Assembly (NCBI GenBank): GCA_900315675.1
Contig: OMZY01000004.1
Coordinates: 62,001-126,000 of the forward strand
Direction of reading: 5' to 3'
Origin: an uncultured Eubacteriales bacterium
GTDB lineage: Bacteria > Bacillota > Clostridia > Christensenellales > Aristaeellaceae
Length of the DNA: 64,000 nt
Shown here one piece after another: positions 1-8,986 of the stretch (position 1 is its first letter; every line of letters starts with the position of its first letter). Made by a program: the position numbers and the translations under genes. Under the pieces are notes generated by a model that saw only the letters and a program-made list of their open reading frames with translations, did not search any database and was not told the origin of the DNA.

Positions 1-416
1 TGTGCTTCTGCCATGAGTTTCGGCTGGATCAGGGGATAGGTCCAGTTTTCAACCGGTTCATCCGCCAGGACAATCTTCTCGATTTCGCTGTGCAGTTCTT
101 CTTCAAAACGCTGAATATCGGCACAGCAGATCAAACCGAAGGTTTTCCGGCCATCAAAGTATTCCGGCGCGGTAACAGAGTAGACGAAGGCTGGTGAGAG
201 GCTGAATTCCAGTGCACCGGTTTCCTCATACAGCTCGCGGCGGGCTGTTTCAATAATTGCTTCGCCAGGTTCCCTGTGCCCTCCCGGGATTTCGTAAGTG
301 CTGCGGTCCTTGTGCTTGCAGAAGACCCATTTCCCGTTGCTCCGCGCGATGATGACGGCGAACTTCAGCAGCGCGTCATCCACTTTTTCTTTGTCATAGA
401 ATCTGACTTCAACCAT
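1..416 (-). CDS. Nudix hydrolase, C-terminus cut by window edge
   Basis: This is a partial gene. It starts at ATG 414-416 and remains open to base 1, giving about 138 residues. The complete Nudix box GX5EX7REXXEEXG is visible at about residues 40-62 (GHREPGEAIIE, then TARRELYEETGA), so a catalytic Mg-dependent diphosphatase is expected. The family cleaves nucleoside diphosphates linked to another moiety, such as oxidised dNTPs, but the substrate cannot be told from the sequence. The ribosome site is weak (an A-rich stretch only). It follows a P-loop kinase gene with a 25 bp gap, so co-transcription is likely. Confidence 0.85.
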   Translation of the reverse strand, partial: MVEVRFYDKEKVDDALLKFAVIIARSNGKWVFCKHKDRSTYEIPGGHREPGEAIIETARRELYEETGALEFSLSPAFVYSVTAPEYFDGRKTFGLICCADIQRFEEELHSEIEKIVLADEPVENWTYPLIQPKLMAEA

Positions 417-441
417 TCTTTTTTGTTTCCATTTCTTCAGA

Positions 442-930
442 TTAGCGTTTCAGAATCAAATCCGCGATACGTTCAGGCGATAACCCGGCGGTATCGAGCG
501 TGTTTTCCATGGCGGCAAAAGCGGGCAGGGAAGAAAGGCTGACCTTCAGCCATTCATTCGTCCGCCATTCACAGGTATGATCATTTTCCCAACGGCAGAG
601 CAGGTTTTCCCGGTCACAAACCAGCGTCACATTCCTTATTTCTGCATGCAGGGCGATGAGCCCCTCCGTAAGGCTTTGGAGAACCCAGGGATCATCCATG
701 AGCCAGACCAGCACGATCATTTTACAGGCAGAGCATTTCATGTAGTTGCCAATCATGTGCAGGATGTTATCGACTGCCATGGCTTTTGTTTCCCGGCTGC
801 CGACAAAGGGATGGAGATCCATACACCAGTCCCCGTCAATAAAGGCAGTCCCGGGGCACTTTTCTGCAATCAACTTGCCGACAGTGGTTTTTCCAACGCC
901 CATCGGCCCGTTCAGAATAATGACTTTCAT
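442..930 (-). CDS. P-loop (AAA/shikimate-kinase-like) nucleotide kinase
   Basis: The predicted protein has 162 residues. A Walker A motif, GPMGVGKTTVGK, lies at the very N-terminus (residues 9-20), as in small nucleoside or gluconate/shikimate-type kinases and tRNA-splicing-ligase-associated kinases. The start is set by GGAG seven bases upstream of ATG 928-930; an in-frame TTG 18 bases further upstream is less likely. Substrate is unknown. It lies between two Nudix genes on the same strand with short gaps, which fits a small nucleotide-metabolism or clean-up operon, but that grouping is inference. Confidence 0.75.
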   Translation of the reverse strand: MKVIILNGPMGVGKTTVGKLIAEKCPGTAFIDGDWCMDLHPFVGSRETKAMAVDNILHMIGNYMKCSACKMIVLVWLMDDPWVLQSLTEGLIALHAEIRNVTLVCDRENLLCRWENDHTCEWRTNEWLKVSLSSLPAFAAMENTLDTAGLSPERIADLILKR

Positions 931-954
931 AATTGCTCCACGCCTCAAAATGAA

Positions 955-1602
955 TCAGAACAGCGAAAGGAAAATGCTGAGAACCATCCAGGCAGCAAGG
1001 GAATAGAAATTACCCTGTTCGTCCCGGCCGGTCCGGAAGATTTCCTGCGCGCGCTGCCGGTCGAGCAGTTCGAACCCGTTGAAAAGTTCGGAGCCTTCCG
1101 CTCCGTCCTGATTCAGGGCGTCCAGGCTGTTCAGGGTGAGCTCTGCACAGAGGAATGCGTTGCTTTCATCCGTCATTCCCGGGGAAGAAAAAGCGCAGGG
1201 ATTCAGGACGTAGACTTTATCGGTTTCCTTTACCGTGAGGCCTGTTTCCTCCCGGATTTCCCGGATTGCAGCGCTTACCAGGGGATCGGGGCCTGACTGA
1301 TCCTCCGGATCCAGCAGGCCTGCTACCGGACTGAGCAGGAACTGGCCGACGGGATAGCGGTATTCATAAGACATCAGGAGCCGGGTTTCATTGCCGGGCA
1401 GGTGCAGGATGACAGCAATGGTGACGGCATCCGGCAGCATACTCCGGAATTCAGCGTCATTTTTTTTCAGGACGAGGCTGTCTTTGCTGCGGCGCGTGGC
1501 TTCGTAATAATGCCTGCCCTCCGTATACTGCAGATCGAACATGTTCAGGAAACGTGATTCATACAGCGTTTCGATACGATCCTTATTGATTTCCCGGTTC
1601 AT
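955..1602 (-). CDS. Nudix hydrolase, ADP-ribose pyrophosphatase-like
   Basis: The protein has 215 residues. The Nudix region around residues 109-140 starts GLLDPED and ends in REIREETGL; the loop between glycine and the REXXEE helix is longer than in the minimal box. The N-terminal strand-rich half, the SYEYRYPVG segment and the overall length resemble ADP-ribose/sugar-nucleotide pyrophosphatases (NudF-like). The start is ATG 1600-1602, which follows a near-consensus GGAAAGGAGT site eight bases upstream; an upstream in-frame ATG would add 15 residues and has no ribosome site. Specificity is inferred from general resemblance only. Confidence 0.8.
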   Translation of the reverse strand: MNREINKDRIETLYESRFLNMFDLQYTEGRHYYEATRRSKDSLVLKKNDAEFRSMLPDAVTIAVILHLPGNETRLLMSYEYRYPVGQFLLSPVAGLLDPEDQSGPDPLVSAAIREIREETGLTVKETDKVYVLNPCAFSSPGMTDESNAFLCAELTLNSLDALNQDGAEGSELFNGFELLDRQRAQEIFRTGRDEQGNFYSLAAWMVLSIFLSLF

Positions 1603-1730
1603 CAGAAAAGACTCCTTTCCAGAAGGCGGTTGTGAATCTTCAGCCATTAATCAAAATCTGACTGAGTGAGAATGATATCCAGGGTACCAGTTGATTTTTA
1701 TTGAGATGTATCCTACCTGATTTATGCAGA

Positions 1731-2240
1731 TCAGCCGAGGATCTTTCCCATATAGTATTCATCGACATAACTGCCGTTCACCAGCATGGACTTGGGCCGG
1801 ACGCCTTCCACGCTGAACCCCTGTTTTTCATACAGAGTTTTCGCATGGATGTTATTGCATTCAACGGTCAGTTCCAGGCGGACGATATCATTTTTCCGGG
1901 CCCAGTCATCCACCAGACGGAAAAAGGCGGTTCCGATGCCCTGGTGCCGGTAGGTCAGGCGCACACCAATGACAATATAAGCAGTATGAGCGATACGGTT
2001 CAGAGTTCCACGCTCCGCCCAGATAAAACCGGCGAGGGTTCCATGCTCATCTTCTGCGACGAGCAGCAGATCTGTGCCGGATACGGCAGATTCGATACGC
2101 CCTTTCAGGGGTTCCAGACTTATCGTCCTCTGCAGACGCTCTCCGGGCTCATACATCATGAAGTCAGTTTCTTCATCCAGCTGGCACAGCATATGGAAGA
2201 ACCGCTCCACATCGTTTTCCGTAATGGGACGAATGTTCAT
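1731..2240 (-). CDS. GNAT-family N-acetyltransferase
   Basis: The protein has 169 residues. Acetyl-CoA motif A (RHQGIGTAFFRLV, about residues 97-109) and the following ECNNIHAKTLYEKQGF motif B are typical of RimI-like GNAT enzymes acting on amines or protein N-termini. Its start codon overlaps the stop of the upstream nucleoside phosphorylase gene by four bases (ATGA), which indicates translational coupling. The acceptor substrate cannot be predicted. Confidence 0.85.
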   Translation of the reverse strand: MNIRPITENDVERFFHMLCQLDEETDFMMYEPGERLQRTISLEPLKGRIESAVSGTDLLLVAEDEHGTLAGFIWAERGTLNRIAHTAYIVIGVRLTYRHQGIGTAFFRLVDDWARKNDIVRLELTVECNNIHAKTLYEKQGFSVEGVRPKSMLVNGSYVDEYYMGKILG

Positions 2241-3031
2241 TTCTTCACCGCCTTCAGGGCATATTCAACGCAATCCTGTATAAACCGGACAGCCATATCC
2301 CCGAAGTTTACAGAACCCCATTCCCAGACAGGGTCATTTTCGTTGAGCGGATGACGGTCAGAGACCATCAGAACTACCGTATTCCGTATTTTATAGATGT
2401 TGCACAGGTTTACCAGCGCGGAGGCTTCCATATCCACGCCCACGCAGCCCAGCTGCCGCCAGAACCGTTCCTTGCCGAAGGTCTGGCGATAAACGGCGTC
2501 GGTGGTGACGGTGGCGTTATGGCCGACCTGATAGCCTTTTTCCCGGAAAAAGGACGCGATTCCTTCAATCGGAGAGGAGGGCGTTACCCGGGCAAAACCG
2601 GGCAGCTCCACGTAATGCAGGGAGGTTCCTTCCTCGCACCAGATTTTTTCGGGAAGAAGGATATCGCCGACGGACTGGTTTTCCCCGAATCCGCCGCAAA
2701 GGCCGACCATGAGAATTTCCTTTACGCCAAGGACACGAAGCGTTTCAACAGTACAGGCAACCTGCGGGGCGCCGCGGCCTCCATGCAGGAAGCAAATGCC
2801 GGGAACATTCTCAATGCCCAGAACTTCGGCGCGCGTGATAAAGCCGGGAAGATGTTCCATGATCTGATAACAGGGATAAGTCTCCTTCAGAACGGGAATG
2901 CCTTTTCCCAGACAGAAAACGACGGCCTTCTCAGGCAGTACAGGGACCTTTGTTCCAGGATATTTGCTTTCAATCTGTTTCCGGGGCTCAATGATGGGTC
3001 TGGACTGATCTTTCGGGTCAAACCACGGCAT
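2237..3031 (-). CDS. Nucleoside phosphorylase (uridine/purine phosphorylase-like)
   Basis: The protein has 264 residues. It shows the PNP/UDP phosphorylase family core: a phosphate-binding HGGRGAPQV-type loop, GLCGGFGENQSVGDILLP near the middle, and the nucleoside-binding VDMEASAL motif (around residue 200) that carries the conserved Glu of hexameric NP-I enzymes. The expected reaction is phosphorolysis of a nucleoside to base and (deoxy)ribose-1-phosphate in the cytosol. Extra residues at the N-terminus set it apart from canonical Udp or DeoD, so base preference is uncertain. GGAG lies about eight bases before the ATG. Confidence 0.82.
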   Translation of the reverse strand: MPWFDPKDQSRPIIEPRKQIESKYPGTKVPVLPEKAVVFCLGKGIPVLKETYPCYQIMEHLPGFITRAEVLGIENVPGICFLHGGRGAPQVACTVETLRVLGVKEILMVGLCGGFGENQSVGDILLPEKIWCEEGTSLHYVELPGFARVTPSSPIEGIASFFREKGYQVGHNATVTTDAVYRQTFGKERFWRQLGCVGVDMEASALVNLCNIYKIRNTVVLMVSDRHPLNENDPVWEWGSVNFGDMAVRFIQDCVEYALKAVKK

Positions 3032-3148
3032 GGCGCAAAGCTCCTTTTTTCAAATTCTGGCCAGGTCTCCGGGAGAAACAGATACCGTTTTATTCCAGAG
3101 GACAGTTTATTATACACCGGATTGCTCCTTTAGCGTGAGCCGGAGGAT

Positions 3149-3595
3149 TTATCGGCATACAGCCTGCCGGATCAGCGGAATCCAGGCTTCATCAAAATGC
3201 CGGAGAGCAGGAATGTGGATCAATACGGCGCGGCCGCTGAACCTGCGCAGCAGACGCCAGTAAGCTTCATTGCACAGGTAATGCGTCGGGGCTCCTGAAA
3301 AGCCTGTTCTAATGCCGGCTGCTTCCAGGTGTTTCCGAAGAGCATCTGTATCGAGACAGGTTTCAAACCGGGTACCTTCCTTTTCAGCGGCTGTTTCGAC
3401 GCGAAGGGAATCCTTCAGGTTTTTATCGATACCGAAAAGATAAACGGCATCGCAGCCTTCTTTTATTCCTTCAATATCTTTCTCCAGCCCGGAAAAGGAA
3501 TTTGTCAGGAGACAGCAGCAGGGTGAGAGCGCTTCCGCCAGGACTGCAGACGCGTTGTTCTTCCCTTTAAAGCCAATGAATAATGAATTGCCCAT
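3149..3595 (-). CDS. Pyroglutamyl-peptidase-like (C15 family) protein
   Basis: The protein has 148 residues, much shorter than pyrrolidone-carboxylate peptidase (about 200-215). Family landmarks are visible: an N-terminal GFKGKNNAS segment resembling the family's FGG..N.S loop, a Glu in DSLRVETAAE, the catalytic-Cys block APTHYLCNEAYW and the catalytic-His block VLIHIPAL. All three catalytic positions therefore appear to be present in a reduced scaffold. Activity on N-terminal pyroglutamate is possible but unproven. GGGAGG lies only four bases before the ATG. The preceding 117 bp hold no gene. Confidence 0.55.
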   Translation of the reverse strand: MGNSLFIGFKGKNNASAVLAEALSPCCCLLTNSFSGLEKDIEGIKEGCDAVYLFGIDKNLKDSLRVETAAEKEGTRFETCLDTDALRKHLEAAGIRTGFSGAPTHYLCNEAYWRLLRRFSGRAVLIHIPALRHFDEAWIPLIRQAVCR

Positions 3596-3622
3596 ATGGC
3601 CTCCCTGATCCGACTGCGGCGG

Positions 3623-4420
3623 TTATGGTTTCCTGGCCAGCTGCAGATCAATGGTATCATCAATTGTGATGGAACCGCCATGCCGGTTGATTGCCTCTTC
3701 TATCGCGTCATGGAAAGACTCCCGGACGCTTTCCCCGATGGCGATATGGTCCGAGTAAGTTCCGATCAGCGATCTGTATTCAGCGGCTGTCAGGATCCGC
3801 TGCCTGTGAAACAGGGCATACCGCGTATCGGTAAACCCGTATTTATCCGCGATTTTCGCTATCGCCGCAGCACGGTCTTCCGTAAACTCGGCAGGTTTTG
3901 CCGGCTGCTTTTTGTAATAAGGATAATAGTATTGAGCATAGGCATGCTGTATGGCTTCGGATAACTCCGGATTATCCTTTGCCTGGTACGGATGATTGGC
4001 AAACCTTGCAAAGGCACCGCCCGGTTTCAGGACCCGGAAAACCTTCGGATATCCGGTTTCCTCCGGAATCCAGTGAAAGGCGGTTGCAGAGTAAACCAGG
4101 TCAAACGCGTTCTCCGGAAGGCAGGCGTCCTCAAATTTGCCGGTAATCACTGAGAAACGGGGATAATCACGGAACTTTTCCCTGCATACCTGTGCCAGCT
4201 GGTCACCGTATTCCACTGCAGTCAGTGCGCAGCCGGTTTTCAGGACGGGCGGTGCCGCCTGTCCCGTACCGATGCCGATTTCCAGGGCTGCGCAGGCGGG
4301 ACCAAGCTGAACATACGCGAATACCGCCTGATACAATTCCTCCGGATAACCGGGACGGAGCTTTTCATAGACCTCCGGTACAGCGTTGAAGGTCCAGCCT
4401 TTTCCATTGTTTATCTGCAT
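3623..4420 (-). CDS. Class I SAM-dependent methyltransferase
   Basis: The protein has 265 residues. The SAM-binding glycine-rich motif I, ALEIGIGTGQAAPPVL, is near residue 50, and post-motifs include YSATAFHWIP and RVLKPGGAFARFANH. This is the layout of the UbiE/Methyltransf_11 small-molecule group. It is followed by a paralogue at 4459-5229 with the same ordered motifs (GTGQA, HWIP/QWIP, LKPGG, YXXYY/RYF, Y...GTYSDH/GTHCTS), so a tandem duplication is likely. GGGAGG precedes the ATG by nine bases. The substrate is unknown. Confidence 0.85.
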   Translation of the reverse strand: MQINNGKGWTFNAVPEVYEKLRPGYPEELYQAVFAYVQLGPACAALEIGIGTGQAAPPVLKTGCALTAVEYGDQLAQVCREKFRDYPRFSVITGKFEDACLPENAFDLVYSATAFHWIPEETGYPKVFRVLKPGGAFARFANHPYQAKDNPELSEAIQHAYAQYYYPYYKKQPAKPAEFTEDRAAAIAKIADKYGFTDTRYALFHRQRILTAAEYRSLIGTYSDHIAIGESVRESFHDAIEEAINRHGGSITIDDTIDLQLARKP

Positions 4421-4458
4421 CTGTTTCCGCCTCCCCGCAGCAGCATTATTTAATCAAT

Positions 4459-5229
4459 TCAGTCAGCCTTTGGCTTCCTGGTGAGATAAAGGACATACGT
4501 ATCATTGAACACGATCCTGTTTCCGGCTTCCAGCACCGCTTCCCTCAGGCCGCTGAAGAATTTTGTTTTATAAGGTTCCGGAATCACGAGGGAAGTGCAG
4601 TGGGTTCCGCAGTATGAAATATATTCATCCGCGGTAAAGACGCGCTGCCCATGAAATTCCCGCCGCTCAAAATCCACATAGCCGTAATTGACAGCGTTGG
4701 TGTAGGAGAATGGATCATGCATCTCCGTATATTTCGCTTCCGGTTTGAAATACCTGGCATAAACATCCTGAATCCGGTTATACAGCGCTTCGTTAGGTGT
4801 CCTGTAGTCATCGCTTGTGAGCATCATGGCGAGCGTTCCGCCCGGCTTCAGAAGGTCAAAGGTTTTTGAGAAGGCGATGGCTTCCGGGATCCACTGGATT
4901 GTGGCGGCGGAATAGATCATGTCGAACTTCTGTGTTCCGTAATCATGGGTGATGAAATCATCGTTCACGATATGGAAGTTGGGTTGGCTTCCGTATTTTT
5001 CCTTCATCTTCGCGTAAAGATGCTCACCCAATTCAATCGCGTGATAATCACAGCCGGTTTCCAGAATCGGATCGGTCGCCTGACCTGTTCCCGGACCGAT
5101 CTCAAGCACCGGTACCCCAGGACCGATTCCCGCGTATTGAATCAGGCTGGTAAAGAGTTCGGCACTGTATCGGGGACGGTATTTGTCAAACTGTTCAGGG
5201 ATTTCATCAAACACTTTCCTGTATTCCAT
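4459..5229 (-). CDS. Class I SAM-dependent methyltransferase, paralogue of the neighbouring gene
   Basis: The protein has about 256 residues. Motif I reads VLEIGPGTGQATDPIL, followed by IYSAATIQWIPEA and DLLKPGGTLAMML, matching the downstream paralogue motif for motif. The start is placed at ATG 5227-5229 because AAAGGAGG lies about ten bases upstream and because the paralogue begins at the equivalent point. An alternative ATG at 5257-5259 overlaps the stop of the DUF402 gene and would add ten residues. The paired paralogues may methylate related small molecules; this is inference. Confidence 0.83.
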   Translation of the reverse strand: MEYRKVFDEIPEQFDKYRPRYSAELFTSLIQYAGIGPGVPVLEIGPGTGQATDPILETGCDYHAIELGEHLYAKMKEKYGSQPNFHIVNDDFITHDYGTQKFDMIYSAATIQWIPEAIAFSKTFDLLKPGGTLAMMLTSDDYRTPNEALYNRIQDVYARYFKPEAKYTEMHDPFSYTNAVNYGYVDFERREFHGQRVFTADEYISYCGTHCTSLVIPEPYKTKFFSGLREAVLEAGNRIVFNDTYVLYLTRKPKAD

Positions 5230-5255
5230 GGGCGGAGTGCCTCCTTTATGTTCTG

Positions 5256-5795
5256 TCATTTCTGGAGCATGGCGCGGTATTCATACAGTTTCCGGCGGAC
5301 GCTTTCCCGGTGAGCGGTATAAAAGCTTGCGATCTCACCGGCAGTCTGTTTTGCCAGCGCATACTGCTCCGGTGTAACGACGCCGCCGGCCAGCGCGGCA
5401 TCCAGCTCATCCTCGTCCAGGATCACCGGATTTCCATCCGACAGGATCACTACATCCAGGAGCAGATCCGTGAACACGGCATTTCCGTCTCCGGACACCC
5501 GGTTCTCAAGGGTGATATCGATATACTGCTCGAAGAGGGCGTCGCCGCGGAACATGGCGGTTAAGGCCCAGCGGCCGTTTTCGGGTACAAGCTCCAGCCA
5601 CTGGTATCCGTTATCCGCGATGCACATCTCCCCACGGACGCTGCGGACTATTTCCGGCTTTTTCAGACCGGTGAAAGTCAGCAGACCGACCGCACCGGTA
5701 AAGCATTCATCCTGATGATACACAGAGACGAAATCCCGGTCGGTATCGGTATACCATTCACGCCTGTCCAGATGCTTTTGTTTCAGTTCTTTCAC
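5256..5795 (-). CDS. DUF402-domain protein, probable nucleoside di/triphosphatase
   Basis: The protein has 179 residues with a GTG start, AGGAG lying nine bases upstream. The C-terminal half carries the DUF402 signature: a YIDITLENRVSGDGNAVFTD strand pair, then LLLDVVILSDG and a VILDEDELDAAL helix, whose acidic residues bind metal in the family. Characterised relatives are the Staphylococcus Ntdp nucleoside tri-/diphosphatase and FomD-like phosphohydrolases. It sits among methyltransferases on one strand with very short gaps. The exact substrate cannot be assigned. Confidence 0.75.
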   Translation of the reverse strand: MKELKQKHLDRREWYTDTDRDFVSVYHQDECFTGAVGLLTFTGLKKPEIVRSVRGEMCIADNGYQWLELVPENGRWALTAMFRGDALFEQYIDITLENRVSGDGNAVFTDLLLDVVILSDGNPVILDEDELDAALAGGVVTPEQYALAKQTAGEIASFYTAHRESVRRKLYEYRAMLQK

Positions 5796-5816
5796 GATGC
5801 ATTACTCCTGCGCCTG

Positions 5817-6572
5817 TCAGCTTTTGACCGCAATGGCGGTGAATTCTCCCGGCAGGCCGGCGTTTTCCCAGGAGGGATGTTCGTCCAGCTGTTTCAGGCA
5901 GAACCCGCTGCGGATGATAGAATTGATAATCTCGCTCATGGTGTATCTCCGGTAGCTGCATTTCGGCATCTGACTGCGGATTTCCTCCGGATAGAAACGG
6001 GCATGGGCCATTTCGCCTTCATAGACTTCCGTTGAAAAATAGCTCATGGTGGGGCGCTGAAGGTTCAGGCTGTCATTGATTTTCGTAAAAGGATGGAAAT
6101 CGCTGCAGATCATTTTTCCGCCGGGCCTGAGCAGGGAATGCATCATGCCCATGAACTCATCAATGTTGTGGAAATAGTGGAGGATGCCGCCTTCCATGAA
6201 GACGATATCGAAGTATTCGCCGTACTTTTTCAGGTCGATCTCCAGGATGTCGCAAACCTCAAAATTCAGAGGAACACTTGCTGCCTGCGCTGTTTCCATG
6301 GCATACCTTTTGTTCTCTTCAGAAATATCGAATACTGTCACGTCTGCACCGAGAAGTGCCAAGGGAATGGCTTTCTTTCCGCATGATCCGCAGATGTTGG
6401 CAATCCGGACGCCTTTATAGCGGTCAAAATAACCGGCAAACTGCTTGAGCATCCTTTCGGGATTCTCCATGTCTTTCCGGGCACGTTCCGTCGGAGTACC
6501 TGCCGTCCTGGTCCAGAAATTATAAGCGTTGAATTCCCAGGCTTTCTTGTGCTGCTTCGTGTACTCTTTCAT
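5817..6572 (-). CDS. Class I SAM-dependent methyltransferase
   Basis: The protein has 251 residues. A degenerate motif I (IANICGSCGKKAIPLALLG, about residues 58-76) is followed by VTVFDISEENKRYA (the acidic residue that binds the SAM ribose), FMEGGILHYF and LLRPGGKMICSDFHPF. The GSCGKK loop is unlike the GXGTG form of the two other methyltransferases nearby, so this is a different subfamily. GGAG is present upstream of the ATG. It could be the first gene of the transcript covering the downstream DUF402 and methyltransferase genes. Confidence 0.82.
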   Translation of the reverse strand: MKEYTKQHKKAWEFNAYNFWTRTAGTPTERARKDMENPERMLKQFAGYFDRYKGVRIANICGSCGKKAIPLALLGADVTVFDISEENKRYAMETAQAASVPLNFEVCDILEIDLKKYGEYFDIVFMEGGILHYFHNIDEFMGMMHSLLRPGGKMICSDFHPFTKINDSLNLQRPTMSYFSTEVYEGEMAHARFYPEEIRSQMPKCSYRRYTMSEIINSIIRSGFCLKQLDEHPSWENAGLPGEFTAIAVKS

Positions 6573-6667
6573 GTCGGCTCACACTCCTGTCTGTGTTTTA
6601 TATTTTACATAATTGAGAAGGGAATTGCCATCGGAGAAATGATGAATTCGCTGCACAGCGGCGAATA

Positions 6668-8860
6668 TTATGCAAGCAAAGGAGTCAAGGCACCTTTGTG
6701 CCAGATGGAAAGGCGATGCAGGGGACGGGTCATCATGACATACAGGATGCGGCAGATGAACTCGTCATCGGGATAATTGACGGCGGAAGCATCACAGATG
6801 CCGACACAGTCAAATTCCATGCCCTTGACAATGCTGGCCGGGAGAATCATGACGCCGGCTTTGTACTCCGCATCTGTTTCTGATAGCAGGTGCGCATCCA
6901 GTTCCCGACCGATCAGGCGGTACAGCGATTTTGCCTGTTCGGCAGTCTTTTCGATCAGGGCAATGCTGTGATATCCTTCCTGCCGCCAGGCCTGGACCTG
7001 ATCACAGATCATTGCCAGGCGGGCTTTGTCGTTCTCCGCACGAATGATCCGCGGCTCTTCACCATGCCGGAGCACCGGCCTGGTTTCACAAATATCCGGA
7101 ATCGGATAGCGGGCGGAAACGGACCGGGCGAGATTCATAATCTCAACTGTGTTCCGGTAACTGACGGTCAGCTGTTTCAGATCCGCCTTGTTTTCAAAGA
7201 CCGGCTCCTTCCATTCCTCCCAGCTGCGGATTCCTTCATCCGCCCGGATACCCTGGTAAAGGTCCCCGACGAGGGTGAAGGTTGCCGCGGGATTGGACTG
7301 CTTCAGCAGCTCAATCTGGAAGGGGGAGAAGTCCTGGCATTCATCGATGACGATATGCTTCATCTGCTTTGCTTTCAGTCCGTAAAGGGCTTTGCAGATC
7401 ATGACCAGCATCGGCAGATCCTCCTGCCGCAGGGCGCCGTCCTCCGGAAGCAGTTCTTCACCGGGATAACATTCCTGCAGGAAGGCTTTGTATAACCCCG
7501 GCAGATCCGGAAGGGGGAATTTGTCCCGGTATTTTCCGAGATATTCCTCCGCACGGGCGTCGATCTCCTTATACCGCTGATCCCGGACCGTATACAGCTC
7601 CTTGATTCTCTGCTGACGCAGAGCGCTATCCCGCATATTGGCCCGGATCTTCTGAACCATCTGTTCCGCACCGGCATTATAACGGTCTTTCAGCAGGGCA
7701 ACGGCGGACTGGACTCTTTTGCGGACGATCTTCTTCAACTCGCTGATCCGCTGCTCCAGCGGGAAATAGCGCAGATCCCGGAGGAAGACGGTTTCAAGCT
7801 CTTCATGCTCCATGAGGGGGACACCGGCCATTTTGAAGCCCTTTTCCGGCAGAATGGCGGTCTGCAGATGATCCAGATAGGTTTCCAGCTTCCGCATCAT
7901 GGCCAGGGAACCTTTGAGACGAAGGATCCGGCCGGCTTTTTCCCGTTCCGCCTCCGAAAGGGTCAGGTTCTTTTCCAGCCGGCTTTCCCGCTGCAGCCTG
8001 GGCATCCGGCGGCCCATGCCTTCCCGGCACCAGCCTTCAAAGGTGGTCTGTACCACCCGCTCCACACCCAGGTCCGGAAGCACCTGGGAAATGTAGGAGA
8101 GGAAGAGCGGGTTGGGAGCCAGGATCATCATGTTTTCCGGCTTCAGGGTTTTCTGGAAGGTATAGAGCAGATAAGCGATGCGGTGCAGGGCAATGGTGGT
8201 TTTCCCGCTGCCCGCGGCGCCCTGCACCAGCAGGTTCGCGGCCAGCGGATGACGGATGACGATGTTCTGCTCCGCCTGGATGGTGGTGACGATTTCCCGG
8301 AGACGGTCGGTTGAGACACTCCCCAGCACTCCCTGGAGATATTCCTCCTGGGAAACGATGCCGCTGTCAAACAGGCTGACCAGATCCCGCTGCCTAACGG
8401 TCAGCATCCGCTTCAGGGTCAGTTCTCCCTCTACGCGGCCGTCCGGCGCTTCATAATCCATTTTGCCGATCTGGCCTGAGTAGTACAGATTGGCAACAGG
8501 GGAGCGCCAGTCCACCACGACGGGGGTCAGCGCCGCCGGGTCCAGAACGCCCCAGCGTCCCAGGTACCAGGTTTCCGGAATACTTCCGGAGGGAATGAAG
8601 TCCAGCCGTGCAAAATAGGCCTGGCCGGAAGCCATGTGCAGCTGCCGGAGCCGGTCCAGCTTTGCCTTGAACAACTGAAGGTATACCTCCTCCTGGTCGT
8701 CCGGCACGATGTCCGCATGAACATCCATTTCCTCACCGGCTTTAGCTCCGGTAAGCGCTTCCACTTCCCTGATTTCCCGGTCAATGATGTCGCAGGATTG
8801 CTGAAGGTGAAGATACTCTTCCTTCGCTGACGGATGATCGGGCAATGTGACTGATTCCAT
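6668..8860 (-). CDS. helD: RNA polymerase recycling motor ATPase HelD (UvrD/Rep-like)
   Basis: The protein has 730 residues, close to the usual HelD size. It begins with a predicted coiled-coil arm, then the HelD-specific YLGRWGVLD...VVVDWRSPVANLYY segment (residues about 98-125). Walker A is GAAGSGKTTIALHRIAYLLY near residue 215, Walker B is HIVIDECQDFSPFQIELL, and motif VI lies near the C-terminus (LYVMMTRPLHRL). HelD proteins pry stalled or antibiotic-bound RNA polymerase off DNA and nucleic acid at the expense of ATP. The gene has its own promoter with an intrinsic terminator in the leader (separate entries), which suggests conditional expression. Confidence 0.9.
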   Translation of the reverse strand: MESVTLPDHPSAKEEYLHLQQSCDIIDREIREVEALTGAKAGEEMDVHADIVPDDQEEVYLQLFKAKLDRLRQLHMASGQAYFARLDFIPSGSIPETWYLGRWGVLDPAALTPVVVDWRSPVANLYYSGQIGKMDYEAPDGRVEGELTLKRMLTVRQRDLVSLFDSGIVSQEEYLQGVLGSVSTDRLREIVTTIQAEQNIVIRHPLAANLLVQGAAGSGKTTIALHRIAYLLYTFQKTLKPENMMILAPNPLFLSYISQVLPDLGVERVVQTTFEGWCREGMGRRMPRLQRESRLEKNLTLSEAEREKAGRILRLKGSLAMMRKLETYLDHLQTAILPEKGFKMAGVPLMEHEELETVFLRDLRYFPLEQRISELKKIVRKRVQSAVALLKDRYNAGAEQMVQKIRANMRDSALRQQRIKELYTVRDQRYKEIDARAEEYLGKYRDKFPLPDLPGLYKAFLQECYPGEELLPEDGALRQEDLPMLVMICKALYGLKAKQMKHIVIDECQDFSPFQIELLKQSNPAATFTLVGDLYQGIRADEGIRSWEEWKEPVFENKADLKQLTVSYRNTVEIMNLARSVSARYPIPDICETRPVLRHGEEPRIIRAENDKARLAMICDQVQAWRQEGYHSIALIEKTAEQAKSLYRLIGRELDAHLLSETDAEYKAGVMILPASIVKGMEFDCVGICDASAVNYPDDEFICRILYVMMTRPLHRLSIWHKGALTPLLA

Positions 8861-8875
8861 AATCGTCCTTTCCCG

Positions 8876-8922
8876 GCAAAAATATAAAAGCCTCTGCCGT
8901 TTTTTAATCTGCGCAGAGGCTT
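8876..8922 (-). terminator. Intrinsic terminator / attenuator in the helD leader
   Basis: On the minus strand a perfect 10-bp stem (AAGCCTCTGC / GCAGAGGCTT, arms at 8913-8922 and 8888-8897) with a 15-nt loop is followed by TTATATTTTT. It ends only about 16 bases before the helD ribosome site and lies downstream of a good promoter at 8957-8986. It therefore sits inside the helD leader as an attenuator, besides possibly stopping transcription arriving from the upstream ywlG-like gene. Confidence 0.75.
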
Positions 8923-8956
8923 ACGGATTCTATGTCCTGCAAGCGTGTGGAAGTGC

Positions 8957-8986
8957 ATAGTAGCAGATGAAAACCTGTTTTGTCAA
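8957..8986 (-). promoter_or_regulatory. Sigma-A promoter of helD
   Basis: On the minus strand TTGACA (8981-8986) is separated by 18 bases from TACTAT (8957-8962). The predicted start is about 90 bases before the helD ATG, giving a leader that contains the terminator hairpin at 8888-8922. No convincing leader-peptide ORF with a ribosome site is seen in that leader. Confidence 0.7.
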
